From an uncultured Thiothrix sp. (GTDB taxonomy: Bacteria; Pseudomonadota; Gammaproteobacteria; Poriferisulfidales; GCA-002705445), in NCBI GenBank assembly GCA_902624655.1, contig CACNYJ010000001.1, positions 62,001 through 126,000 on the forward strand: DNA of 64,000 nucleotides, read 5' to 3'. Position 1 is the first letter of the stretch. Each line of letters begins with the position of its first letter. Of this stretch, positions 27,142-35,283 are shown piece after piece. The position numbers and the translations under genes are program-made. The notes below the pieces were generated by a model. It made no database searches, was not told the DNA's origin, and worked only from the letters and a program-made list of their open reading frames with translations.

Positions 27142-28032
27142 ATGAATATTACATTGCTTGGCGGCACAGGCTTTCTCGGAAGCACAATAGTCAACCATCT
27201 TTCAAAAACTGATCATAACGTGACAATCATAACTAGAAATCGAGAGAAAAATAAAAAAATTCTGGTTTATCCAAAAGTGAAGTTAGTTGAAGCAGATGTA
27301 CATAATTCTGAGGAGCTAATAAATAGTACAAAAAAAACAGAGGTATTAATAAATTTAATCGGAATTTTAAATGAAAAAGGTCATAGCGGCAAAGGTTTTA
27401 AAAAAGCACATAGTGATCTTGCTAGGTCAATTTTAACAGCATGTAAAACAAATGACATAAAAAGAATATTACATGTAAGTGCTTTAAATGCCGACCAAAA
27501 GGGCCCGAGTCATTATTTAAGAACAAAAGGTGAAGCAGACAGTTATTTAATGACTTACGGAAAAAGATTTGCAAATATTACAATTTTTAGACCCTCAGTA
27601 ATATTTGGGAAAAATGATAGTTTCATTTTAAGATTTAGTGAGCTTTTAAATTTTGCTCCTTTCTTATTTCCTCTAGCTTGTCATGATGCAAAATTTGCTC
27701 CCATTTTTGTAGAGGAGATTTCTGAATTTATTATTAAGTCTATTAACGATACTAAAAGTTTCAACAAGCAGTATAATCTATGCGGCCCAAAAATTTACAC
27801 ACTGAAAGAAATTTTAGAGCTTATAATCAAAATCAAAAATAGAAATATAAGAGTAATTCCTCTTTCAAAAAAAATGTCAAAAATGCAAGCTTTTGTAATG
27901 GAATTTATTCCTGGCAAACCTTTCTCTTTAGATAATTATAACTCATGTCAAATAGACAGTTATTGTAAGTCAGACTTTAATTTTTATTCTGATTTAGAGA
28001 CAATAGTACCATCTTACATAAATTCTGAATAA
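27142..28032 (+). CDS. NDUFA9-like NAD(P)-binding reductase
   Basis: 296 aa short-chain (extended) reductase fold: Rossmann motif GGTGFLGSTIV (about residues 6-16), then VLINLIGILNEKG, HVSALNAD and the FRPSVIFG segment typical of the complex I NDUFA9/YlbE-like subgroup. The active-site YxxxK of epimerases is replaced by HYLRTKGEAD. In eukaryotes NDUFA9 is a subunit of complex I, but bacterial homologues have no settled role. It precedes cca by 3 bp, suggesting a two-gene operon. Confidence 0.83.
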   Translation: MNITLLGGTGFLGSTIVNHLSKTDHNVTIITRNREKNKKILVYPKVKLVEADVHNSEELINSTKKTEVLINLIGILNEKGHSGKGFKKAHSDLARSILTACKTNDIKRILHVSALNADQKGPSHYLRTKGEADSYLMTYGKRFANITIFRPSVIFGKNDSFILRFSELLNFAPFLFPLACHDAKFAPIFVEEISEFIIKSINDTKSFNKQYNLCGPKIYTLKEILELIIKIKNRNIRVIPLSKKMSKMQAFVMEFIPGKPFSLDNYNSCQIDSYCKSDFNFYSDLETIVPSYINSE

Positions 28033-28035
28033 AAT

Positions 28036-29127
28036 ATGAAAACTTATTTGGTTGGTGGTGCTATAAGGGATAAATTATTAGGAATTGAGCCTAAGGAAAA
28101 AGACTGGGTAGTAGTTGGGTCTAGTCAAAAAGAGTTGATAAATTTGGGCTATAAACAAGTTGGTAAACAGTTCCCGGTTTTTTTACATCCAGATACTTCA
28201 GAAGAGTATGCTCTTGCGAGAGTAGAGAAAAAGGTTGGGCCCGGACATAAAGGATTTGAGTTTACTGCAAACAAAAAAGTTTCCCTTGAAGAAGATTTAT
28301 TAAGAAGAGATCTTACAATAAATGCAATAGCACAAGATGAAAAAGGTAAGCTAATAGATCCCTATGGAGGCTTAGCAGACATTGAAGAAAGAGTTATAAG
28401 ACATGTCTCTGACGCTTTTTCTGAGGATCCTCTCAGAGTCCTAAGGGTTGCAAGATTTTATGCCAAGCTTCAGAAATATGGTTTTAAAATTCATGACTCG
28501 ACAATAAAAATTATGAAAAAAGTTGTACATAATAATGAAATTGAGACCCTTTCAAAAGAAAGACTTTGGAATGAAATCTCAAAAGTATTTAATGAGAATA
28601 ACCCATGGATGTTTTTTGAGGCTTTAATAAAAACTGATTTTGCTAAAAGTTATTGCCCAGAAATAATTAATAACGAAAACCTAAAAGAAAAAATATTATA
28701 TTTTTCTGAAATAGATATAGAGAAAAACATATTTTTATCAATAAGTGGTTTTAGCATCAATTTTATTGAATTTTTTGGTTTTCCAAAAAAGATTTTGGAT
28801 TTATATTTTTTATTTAATGAGTTTGGCACAAAATTCATTTCACTTAAAATTGATAGTAAGGAAATAGTAAATTTCTTAGATCAACTTGATGCTTTCAGAC
28901 GACCAGAAAGACTTGAAGTTTTCTTAGATCAAATTAGTCACTTTTTAGAATTTCATAATAAAAAAGATTTGGAAATATTAAGCGTGTTTAGAGAAATACA
29001 GGTTTTGCTTTATGAGAAAATTGATTATGGTGACCTAGAAAAACTTAGTGTTGAAGAAATTAAATCTAAAGTCGAAAATATTCATATTAAATTAATTAGC
29101 AATCTATTAAATAAAAAAAATGATTAA
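28036..29127 (+). CDS. cca: tRNA nucleotidyltransferase (CCA-adding), short form
   Basis: 363 aa. The class II nucleotidyltransferase start VGGAIRDKLLGIEPKEKDWVVVG matches E. coli Cca, as do EEYALARVEKK, RRDLTINAIAQD and EDPLRVLRVARF. The metal-binding acids are in the EKD segment. E. coli Cca has 412 residues and a C-terminal HD phosphohydrolase domain; the region beyond about residue 220 is short here and I see no HD signature. It should therefore repair or add CCA without the phosphatase activities. It overlaps convergent uppP by 21 bp. Confidence 0.93.
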   Translation: MKTYLVGGAIRDKLLGIEPKEKDWVVVGSSQKELINLGYKQVGKQFPVFLHPDTSEEYALARVEKKVGPGHKGFEFTANKKVSLEEDLLRRDLTINAIAQDEKGKLIDPYGGLADIEERVIRHVSDAFSEDPLRVLRVARFYAKLQKYGFKIHDSTIKIMKKVVHNNEIETLSKERLWNEISKVFNENNPWMFFEALIKTDFAKSYCPEIINNENLKEKILYFSEIDIEKNIFLSISGFSINFIEFFGFPKKILDLYFLFNEFGTKFISLKIDSKEIVNFLDQLDAFRRPERLEVFLDQISHFLEFHNKKDLEILSVFREIQVLLYEKIDYGDLEKLSVEEIKSKVENIHIKLISNLLNKKND

Positions 29128-29886
29128 AATAGATCCAAGCAATATCCTGTAAATCATGAAAGGAATAAATCCTATTTTATTTATATATAAAATAAAATAT
29201 TTTATTACCAGATAAGAAGTTAAAAAAGATATAAATATCGCGCTAGTGTAATATACTAAGTTTAATAAATTCAAAAAAATTTCGCCAGCAGTATAAACTT
29301 TATAAACCATTGCAAGTAAAATCACTGGAAATGACAATACTATAGAAATTATGATCGCACTTTTTCTTGTATATCCTAAAAGTAATGCAGCAAGAATAAT
29401 TACTGCGGATCTTGATGTACCTGGAGCAAGTGCTAAAGCTTGAAATAATCCAATGATTAAAATATCATAATAGTTTATTTCTGCTATGTTCTTTTTACTC
29501 TTTTTGAATAATTCTAGAAAAATTATTGGAACGGCAAATAAAATAGTTGTAATAGCAATAATTTCTACAGTTCTCAAATTATGATCAATAAAGTCGTGGA
29601 AAAAAAACCCAATCATTAAAACTGGTAAAGAACCGATAATTATTTTTTTAAAATCAATATGTACCCCAGAATTATCAATATTTTTAAATGAACTTATGTT
29701 CTTAAAATAATAGTAAGTAACCGCAATAAGTGAACCGAAGTGTACTGATACATCAAAAAGTAATCCATGTGATCCCCAATTAAAAATCTTCGGAATAATT
29801 ATTAAATGAGCAGAACTTGATATTGGTAAAAATTCGGTAATACCTTGTAAAAATGAAAGAACAACCAATTGAAAAAAATCACTCAT
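29107..29886 (-). CDS. uppP: Undecaprenyl-diphosphatase
   Basis: 259 aa with about seven to eight transmembrane helices. The UppP/BacA motifs are GITEFLPISSSAHL (about 15-28) and PGTSRSAVIILAALLLGY (about 155-172). It recycles undecaprenyl diphosphate to the monophosphate carrier at the inner membrane for peptidoglycan synthesis. It overlaps the upstream methyltransferase by 4 bp and convergent cca by 21 bp. Confidence 0.97.
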   Translation of the reverse strand: MSDFFQLVVLSFLQGITEFLPISSSAHLIIIPKIFNWGSHGLLFDVSVHFGSLIAVTYYYFKNISSFKNIDNSGVHIDFKKIIIGSLPVLMIGFFFHDFIDHNLRTVEIIAITTILFAVPIIFLELFKKSKKNIAEINYYDILIIGLFQALALAPGTSRSAVIILAALLLGYTRKSAIIISIVLSFPVILLAMVYKVYTAGEIFLNLLNLVYYTSAIFISFLTSYLVIKYFILYINKIGFIPFMIYRILLGSILIIFFI

Positions 29887-30989
29887 AACTTATGCCGAAA
29901 ATCTTTAAAAGAAGATTGAAATTCACCACTAATATCATCACATAAAACCATAATTTTAAAATTCTCTCCCATATCAGAGGGAAACAGAAGAGTTTTTAAT
30001 ATATTATTTTTATCAAATTCGCCTTCAATTTTTTGAGCAAATTCTAATATATTTGTGTTCAAAAGAAATTGTGATTGTGTAGTAAAAGAGTAAAGTTTTA
30101 TGCCATAGTTAAGAGCAGTTCTAAAAACTCTTGAAAAGTCTACACTTACAGATATATCAAAACTTCCATGTGGGTATGAAAAAATATCCTCTATTTTGGA
30201 ATGGTTTTTATAAAATTGCACCGTCCCATTTTTTCTTTGTGGATGAAAAAATTCTTCTTCGTGATAACCATAATCTATTATCAATAAAATGAAATTACTA
30301 ATTTTATTAAAAATTTCAGATAAGAATTTTTCCTGTAAAAAATTAATTTCGAATGAGTAAGAATTCGGAATTTTACTTCCTAATCTTGATTCAATACTGT
30401 ATATCTCTTCTAGTAAATGTTCTTTACAATCTAGCAGAGAAATGACCAATTTTTCGTCTTCCTCTTTTACCGATTTTTCAAAAAACTTGTCATCTTCTTT
30501 TTTAAAAAATTTTGCTGGGATTGCGTCAAGAATTTCGTTTGCAATTATAAAAACATCATCAATGGCTTTTATATCTTTAACCCAAACAATTTTTTCATAC
30601 AAATTTTTTGAAAGTTTTTTTAATTTATTATTTTGTTTTTCTATAAGATGAATATTTTTTTCAACAATATAATATTTATTTGGTAGATTTTTAGCATCAC
30701 AATTATTCAAAAAATTAAAGGCCATTTCTCCACTACCTGCACCAAATTCTAAAACGTTTTCAATTTTCTTATGTTTCCTTATATCTTTATAAAATTTTAA
30801 TATCGAGCATGCATATATTTCAGATATCTCTGGGGCCGTAATAAAATCAGAGTTTTTTGGGCCGAATTCAGTGTTAGGGTTATTGTAATATCCGTAATTT
30901 GGGAAGTATAGTGACATGTCAATGAATTCATCGAATGTTATATAACCTTCTTGTTTAATCTTTGCATGTATTTCTTTTGTTAGATTCAC
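29883..30989 (-). CDS. MidA/NDUFAF7-like SAM-dependent methyltransferase
   Basis: 368 aa. The start (ITFDEFIDMSLYFPNYGYY) and the SAM-binding VLEFGAGSGEMAFNFL (about 80-95) match the DUF185/NDUFAF7 family, as does ANEILDAIPAKFF (about 150-162). In mitochondria NDUFAF7 methylates an arginine of complex I; bacterial homologues are widespread but mostly uncharacterised. The gene overlaps uppP by 4 bp. With an NDUFA9-like reductase encoded 2 kb away, two complex-I-associated families lie close together, although no complex I genes are in the window. Confidence 0.85.
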   Translation of the reverse strand: MNLTKEIHAKIKQEGYITFDEFIDMSLYFPNYGYYNNPNTEFGPKNSDFITAPEISEIYACSILKFYKDIRKHKKIENVLEFGAGSGEMAFNFLNNCDAKNLPNKYYIVEKNIHLIEKQNNKLKKLSKNLYEKIVWVKDIKAIDDVFIIANEILDAIPAKFFKKEDDKFFEKSVKEEDEKLVISLLDCKEHLLEEIYSIESRLGSKIPNSYSFEINFLQEKFLSEIFNKISNFILLIIDYGYHEEEFFHPQRKNGTVQFYKNHSKIEDIFSYPHGSFDISVSVDFSRVFRTALNYGIKLYSFTTQSQFLLNTNILEFAQKIEGEFDKNNILKTLLFPSDMGENFKIMVLCDDISGEFQSSFKDFRHKL

Positions 30990-31045
30990 GTAGTAATCTT
31001 AACACTTACTTTTTAGAAATAGTAATAATCTAGTATAATAAAATT

Positions 31046-31798
31046 ATGAACGGTCATATAGAAAAACAAAATAAGGTGGTGTTAATCACTGGCTCAGCAA
31101 GAAGACTTGGAAAGGCTGTAGCACTTCAGCTGCATTCAGAAGGTATGGATGTAATTATCCACTGCAACAATTCCTCTGGAGACGCGGAAAAACTTGTAAA
31201 GAAGATGAATTCTGATAGAGAAAATTCAGCATTTACATTTAGTTTCAATTTAAGAGATTTTGCAAACTATGAAAATATAACTGAAAAACTTGGTAAAAAA
31301 TGGTCAGATATTGATGTATTAATTAATAATGCATCTACTTTCTATCCGACACTAATAGAAGAGTCTACCGTTGAACAGTGGGATGATTTGCATGACGTTA
31401 ATCTAAAAGCCCCATATTTTTTATCAAAAATTTTTCAAAGTAGGTTAAAAAACAATTCCGGGTGCGTTATTAATATTGTTGACATATATTCCGATAATCC
31501 TTTAGAAAATTTTCCAATTTACTCTATAGCTAAAGCTGGTTTGAAAATGTTAACTAAATCTTTATCAATTGAATTAGGCCCTGAAGTGAGAGTTAACGGT
31601 GTATCCCCAGGTTCTATAATGTGGCCAGAAGTTAAGGAATACGAAGGGAAACATCAAGAAATTATAGAAAGCACTCAACTTAAAAGGCAAGGCAATGTAA
31701 AAGATATTGCGAATACATGCTCTTTTTTGATTAATAAAGCTGACTATATTACGGGACAAATCATTGATGTCGATGGGGGAAGAAATTTAAGTAGGTGA
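31046..31798 (+). CDS. folM: Pteridine/dihydromonapterin reductase-like SDR
   Basis: 250 aa classical short-chain dehydrogenase. The cofactor loop is GSARRLGKAVALQL (residues about 17-30), where the arginine pair favours NADPH. NNAS and the catalytic Y-S-I-A-K (about 164-168) follow. This motif set is the FolM/PTR1 group that reduces dihydromonapterin or dihydropteridines. It is convergent with folB (12-bp overlap), which supports a folate or pterin role. An unrelated SDR activity cannot be excluded. Confidence 0.8.
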   Translation: MNGHIEKQNKVVLITGSARRLGKAVALQLHSEGMDVIIHCNNSSGDAEKLVKKMNSDRENSAFTFSFNLRDFANYENITEKLGKKWSDIDVLINNASTFYPTLIEESTVEQWDDLHDVNLKAPYFLSKIFQSRLKNNSGCVINIVDIYSDNPLENFPIYSIAKAGLKMLTKSLSIELGPEVRVNGVSPGSIMWPEVKEYEGKHQEIIESTQLKRQGNVKDIANTCSFLINKADYITGQIIDVDGGRNLSR

Positions 31799-32149
31799 TT
31801 TTTTGTTCCTAGTAATTTCAATTCCAACATCTTGCGAGTCTCTGATTGCGCCAGGCTTACTTATTGAAATAGTGACATAATTAATATCGAATTCATCTAA
31901 AAGCATTTGCGCAATATTTTCTATAAGAGTTTCAATTAAATCATGCTGATTGTCATTAACATAGTCTTTAACCTTTATTGAGAGAGATTTATAATCAAGA
32001 GAATATTGAACATCATCAGTCTCAGCAGCCTTTTTTATGTCTGTACCAACCTCAATATTTATGTTGATAACTTGATCTATTTGTTTCTCCCAATCAAATA
32101 TACCAATCCTAGTTTTGAGTTTAAGATCTCTTAGAAAAATTTTATCCAT
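31787..32149 (-). CDS. folB: Dihydroneopterin aldolase
   Basis: 120 aa, the length of E. coli FolB. DKIFLRDLKLKTRIGIFDWEK matches the N-terminal strand and the family tunnel fold; DDVQYSLDYKSL and the ETLIENIAQMLL helix follow, with the late K/R-P SKPGAIRDSQDVG region. It converts dihydroneopterin to the hydroxymethyl pterin for folate. It stands divergent from rpmB and convergent with the pteridine reductase. Confidence 0.95.
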   Translation of the reverse strand: MDKIFLRDLKLKTRIGIFDWEKQIDQVININIEVGTDIKKAAETDDVQYSLDYKSLSIKVKDYVNDNQHDLIETLIENIAQMLLDEFDINYVTISISKPGAIRDSQDVGIEITRNKKSPT

Positions 32150-32245
32150 AGGGACAAATTATAGTTCATTATTAATTTTTATGTTGTATAGATATGCAAT
32201 TTTTGCTATCTTTTCATACCTTATTAATGTGAGAAGGCGAGTTTT

Positions 32246-32470
32246 ATGTCAAGAATATGCGAAGTTACTGGTAAAAAGCCTATGTCTGGGAATAATGTCT
32301 CTCATGCTAAAAACAGAACAAGGAGAAGGTTTTTGCCAAACCTACAAATGCATAGGTTCTGGCTTGAAACTAAGAAAAAATGGGTTTCTTTAAGAGTTTC
32401 GAGAAAGGGGCTTAGAATCATTGAAAAGAAAGGTATTGAAACTGTATTAAAAGAAATTAAGAAATTATGA
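32246..32470 (+). CDS. rpmB: 50S ribosomal protein L28
   Basis: 74 aa. [20 protein letters not shown] and [11 protein letters not shown] are characteristic. Only one cysteine (C5) is present, so this is the zinc-free form. Its TGA overlaps the ATG of rpmG (ATGA), the standard rpmB-rpmG pair. A possible promoter lies in the 96-bp gap from divergent folB. Confidence 0.97.
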   Translation: MSRICEVTGKKPMSGNNVSHAKNRTRRRFLPNLQMHRFWLETKKKWVSLRVSRKGLRIIEKKGIETVLKEIKKL

Positions 32471-32622
32471 GAGAAAAAATAAAATTAGTTTCTTCAGCAA
32501 AGACTGGTCACTATTACACAACAACTAAAAACAAGAAAAACTCACCAGATAAGCTTGAGATTAAAAAATTTGATCCCGTTATAAGGAAACACGTGATTTA
32601 TAAAGAGTCTAAAATAAAATAA
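32467..32622 (+). CDS. rpmG: 50S ribosomal protein L33
   Basis: 51 aa: [20 protein letters not shown], ending [11 protein letters not shown]. It overlaps the L28 stop by four bases (ATGA), giving translational coupling. It lacks the CxxC pairs and therefore is the zinc-independent L33 form. Too short for many gene finders. rpmB-rpmG often neighbours mutM in gammaproteobacteria; in this genome mutM is 24 kb away. Confidence 0.97.
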   Translation: MREKIKLVSSAKTGHYYTTTKNKKNSPDKLEIKKFDPVIRKHVIYKESKIK

Positions 32623-32628
32623 TCTTTC

Positions 32629-32940
32629 TTACTCTGGGGCAGGACAAAAACATTGCCCTTTAGAATTCCACGCACATCTTCCACTCTCTCCGCTTTTACT
32701 TTTCCACATTGCACAACCAACGCCAGTGGCTCTTGGCCCAAGAGGATCAGCAACTTTTACCGCGATCTTATCTTTGATATTCACAGTAACATATTCATAT
32801 TGAGATTTATTTTCCTCGGTAATAACAGTCTCCTCTTCATCACCGTCGTTGTCAAAGGCCCAATCGTATACCTCTCCGACCGTGCTACAACCTGAGATTA
32901 TCAAAAATATAAAAAGTGGAAAAAATATTTTAAAATTCAT
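32629..32940 (-). CDS. Small hypothetical lipoprotein
   Basis: 103 aa. The signal peptide ends in a lipobox, LIISGC18, so the mature protein should be lipid-anchored. An acidic stretch (about 28-45) follows, and the last 40 residues carry four cysteines (C78, C90, C98, C100 approximately) in a G-C-A..R-C-A-W...C-F-C-P pattern, suggesting disulfides or a small folded domain. Not recognised. Its stop is 6 bp from the rpmG stop; the strand is opposite. Confidence 0.7.
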   Translation of the reverse strand: MNFKIFFPLFIFLIISGCSTVGEVYDWAFDNDGDEEETVITEENKSQYEYVTVNIKDKIAVKVADPLGPRATGVGCAMWKSKSGESGRCAWNSKGQCFCPAPE

Positions 32941-33084
32941 ACCAAAAAACTCCCAATAAATCGTTTAATATATTAATTAATTACTATTATATATACATTT
33001 AATTTATAATGTAATCTAAATTATTTACATATACAAAAAAATTAAATATAAATCATTCTTTATAATTAACTAAAGAGATGCATT

Positions 33085-34035
33085 GTGTCAATTAAGATTT
33101 TTCTTACAAATGAAATACCCAAGGAAAGGGAAGATATTTTATCAATAATGAAATTCTCTGAATCCGTTGGCCGTAATTTGGGAATATTATCAAATGGGCT
33201 TACACATTATTGTGAAAAAGATATTTTTGAAGTATGGCAGATAAACCAGCCCACAATTTCGGAAAAATTTAACAACGTACATATTACAAAGAGTAAAAAC
33301 TATTTATTTGGTTCAACTATAATTGATCTTGAAAAATCGTTTGAAGATAATAAATTAAAGATCACTCAAAGTTATAGTGATTTTTTTAGTGTTACAGAAA
33401 AAAATCAAATGAAAATCATTAAAATTTGGCATTATTTACCTCAGCTTTTAAAAAAATATGATAATGGAAAGACAAACTATTCATTATTATGTGAATCTCG
33501 TGAAATAGTTTATAAAAAAAACTTTAAAAATCATAACTATCCTGCTGCAACTGCCATAGGTATTGGACGAAATAAAATTCTAATTTACTTTTTAGCCGTT
33601 TTCTGTGACAGATACGAAGTCATCGAAAATAAAAGACAGGTTAGCTCATATATGTATCCTCAAGATATTTTTCAAGAAAAGCCTATGTTTTCAAGAGCAG
33701 TAAGTTTTTTTAATATTGATGACGGAAAAGAAAAAATATTTATATCTGGAACGGCGAGTATTAAGGGCTATGAATCAATGCATTCTCTAAATTTAAGTGC
33801 ACAATTGGATGAAGCTTTAAGAAATTATAAAACTTTTATCAAGGTAGAAAATAATAAAACAAATATTTCTAGAGTCTATGTTTCAAAATTACAAAATAAA
33901 GATATACCATGGATTAAGGAGAAGCTTGACGAGATGCTTGGTTATAATCAATACATTTTATTAAAAGGGGATATTTGTAGGGAGGAATTACTTATAGAGT
34001 TTGAGGGTTTTTCAGATGGGAAATATAAAGTATAG
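33085..34035 (+). CDS. Chorismatase, FkbO/Hyg5/XanB2 family
   Basis: 316 aa from a GTG with AGAG 8 nt upstream. The C-terminal half carries the family signature: ENKRQVSSYMYP (181-192), FSRAVSF (202-208) and ISGTASIKGYES (220-231), then Q240..E243...N247, with E243 in the catalytic-glutamate position. The family hydrolyses or rearranges chorismate to hydroxybenzoates or dihydrodiol; XanB2 makes 3- and 4-hydroxybenzoate, the latter feeding ubiquinone synthesis. No ubiC is visible in the window. It overlaps a small gene downstream by 20 bp. Family firm; product inferred. Confidence 0.75.
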   Translation: MSIKIFLTNEIPKEREDILSIMKFSESVGRNLGILSNGLTHYCEKDIFEVWQINQPTISEKFNNVHITKSKNYLFGSTIIDLEKSFEDNKLKITQSYSDFFSVTEKNQMKIIKIWHYLPQLLKKYDNGKTNYSLLCESREIVYKKNFKNHNYPAATAIGIGRNKILIYFLAVFCDRYEVIENKRQVSSYMYPQDIFQEKPMFSRAVSFFNIDDGKEKIFISGTASIKGYESMHSLNLSAQLDEALRNYKTFIKVENNKTNISRVYVSKLQNKDIPWIKEKLDEMLGYNQYILLKGDICREELLIEFEGFSDGKYKV

Positions 34036-34255
34036 AATTAAAACAGAAATAGCCGTTTTTGAAATAAAGGAAGAGCCACTTGGCTTATGGGATTTATGGA
34101 TAAATTCAATGCCAACGTTAACATTTGCCTCTCCTGAAGATGCTGCAAATGCTGTAATAAACAAAAAAACTGGATACTCTATATGGGATAACCAAACCAA
34201 AAACTTTGGTAGTGAATTTTCAATCGAAAATTGGAGCCAAATACCTGAAAATTAA
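34016..34255 (+). CDS. Small conserved hypothetical protein
   Basis: 79 aa from the ATG 8 nt after GAGGG (34003-34007); an in-frame TTG upstream is less likely. Soluble, no signal. The core is PLGLWDLWINSMPTLTFASPEDAANAV, a beta-hairpin-rich pattern seen in small proteobacterial hypotheticals. It overlaps the chorismatase by 20 bp and probably shares its transcript. Function unknown. Its stop abuts the stop of convergent fba. Confidence 0.65.
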   Translation: MGNIKYRIKTEIAVFEIKEEPLGLWDLWINSMPTLTFASPEDAANAVINKKTGYSIWDNQTKNFGSEFSIENWSQIPEN

Positions 34256-35272
34256 TCAAACTTTTTCCATAGAAATTTCATACTTGCCTGATGCTGCTAA
34301 ACTGTTTAAATATGCTCTTCGACTAATAATTTTTTGAGCATCTTCGACATTTTTATTATTTCCACTCCATTTTTTCATGGCTTCAAGTTGAAGAGCTCTA
34401 CCATATGAAAAAGTAATTTTCCAAGGGTTAGTATTAATTTTATTGATATTATTCAAGTTATTTGATGCATCCTGATCAGATTGGCCTCCCGATAGAAAAG
34501 CAATTCCTGGAACCTCTTTTGGGACATTATTCTTTAAACACTCAACTGTGAGTTCTGCGATTTCGTCCGGAGTAGCCTGATCGTTACAACTTGAACCTGC
34601 TGTTACCATGTTTGGTTTTAGAACTATTCCAGAAAAAGTTACATCCAACATATCGAGACTTTCAAATAAAATGTTCTGCATTTGATTAGTTACTTCAAAA
34701 CACCTCTTTATATCGTGTTTTCCATCCATTAATACCTCAGGCTCTACTATAGGGACAATATCAAATTCTTGACATATACTCGCATATCTCGCAAGAGCAT
34801 GTGAGTTAGCAATCATGCATGCATTAGATGGTATTTTATCGCCAATTGTGATTACCGCTCTCCATTTTGCAAATTTTGCACCTAACTTTCTATACTCTTC
34901 CATTCTTTGCGAAAGATTATCAAGACCCTCGGTAATTTTTTCATCCCGATGGCATGAGAATGGCTTAGCTCCACAATCTACTTTTATACCTGGAAGAATT
35001 CCAATACTCTCTAAAAACTGCGGAAATAATGACCCATCTGAAGTTTTTTGTCTTATTGTTTCATCAAAAAGTATAGCGCCTGAAATATACTGATCTAAGG
35101 ACTCTGCTGAAACAAGCATGTCTCTGTAAAACCTCCTGTTTTCTTCATTAACAGGAATATTTAGGGCATCAAACCTTTTTTTGCATGTTCCATGGCTTTC
35201 ATCGATTGCTAAAATTCCTTTTGAATGATCAACCATTTGTTTTGCAATTTTCTTTAGTACATCAATATTCAT
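34256..35272 (-). CDS. fba: Class I fructose-bisphosphate aldolase
   Basis: 338 aa. The lysine-based active site is K219 in GIVLKPNMVTAG, with supporting K137 (KWR) and glutamates in EPEVL (about 178-181); AIDESHGTC (22-30) is a class I signature. No metal-binding histidine motif of the class II enzyme is present. It splits or forms fructose 1,6-bisphosphate and is the last gene of the tkt-gap-pgk-pyk-fba operon. Class II is commoner in proteobacteria; the plant/animal-like class I form may have been acquired or reflects metal economy. Confidence 0.95.
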   Translation of the reverse strand: MNIDVLKKIAKQMVDHSKGILAIDESHGTCKKRFDALNIPVNEENRRFYRDMLVSAESLDQYISGAILFDETIRQKTSDGSLFPQFLESIGILPGIKVDCGAKPFSCHRDEKITEGLDNLSQRMEEYRKLGAKFAKWRAVITIGDKIPSNACMIANSHALARYASICQEFDIVPIVEPEVLMDGKHDIKRCFEVTNQMQNILFESLDMLDVTFSGIVLKPNMVTAGSSCNDQATPDEIAELTVECLKNNVPKEVPGIAFLSGGQSDQDASNNLNNINKINTNPWKITFSYGRALQLEAMKKWSGNNKNVEDAQKIISRRAYLNSLAASGKYEISMEKV

Positions 35273-35283
35273 TTTTTTTATTT

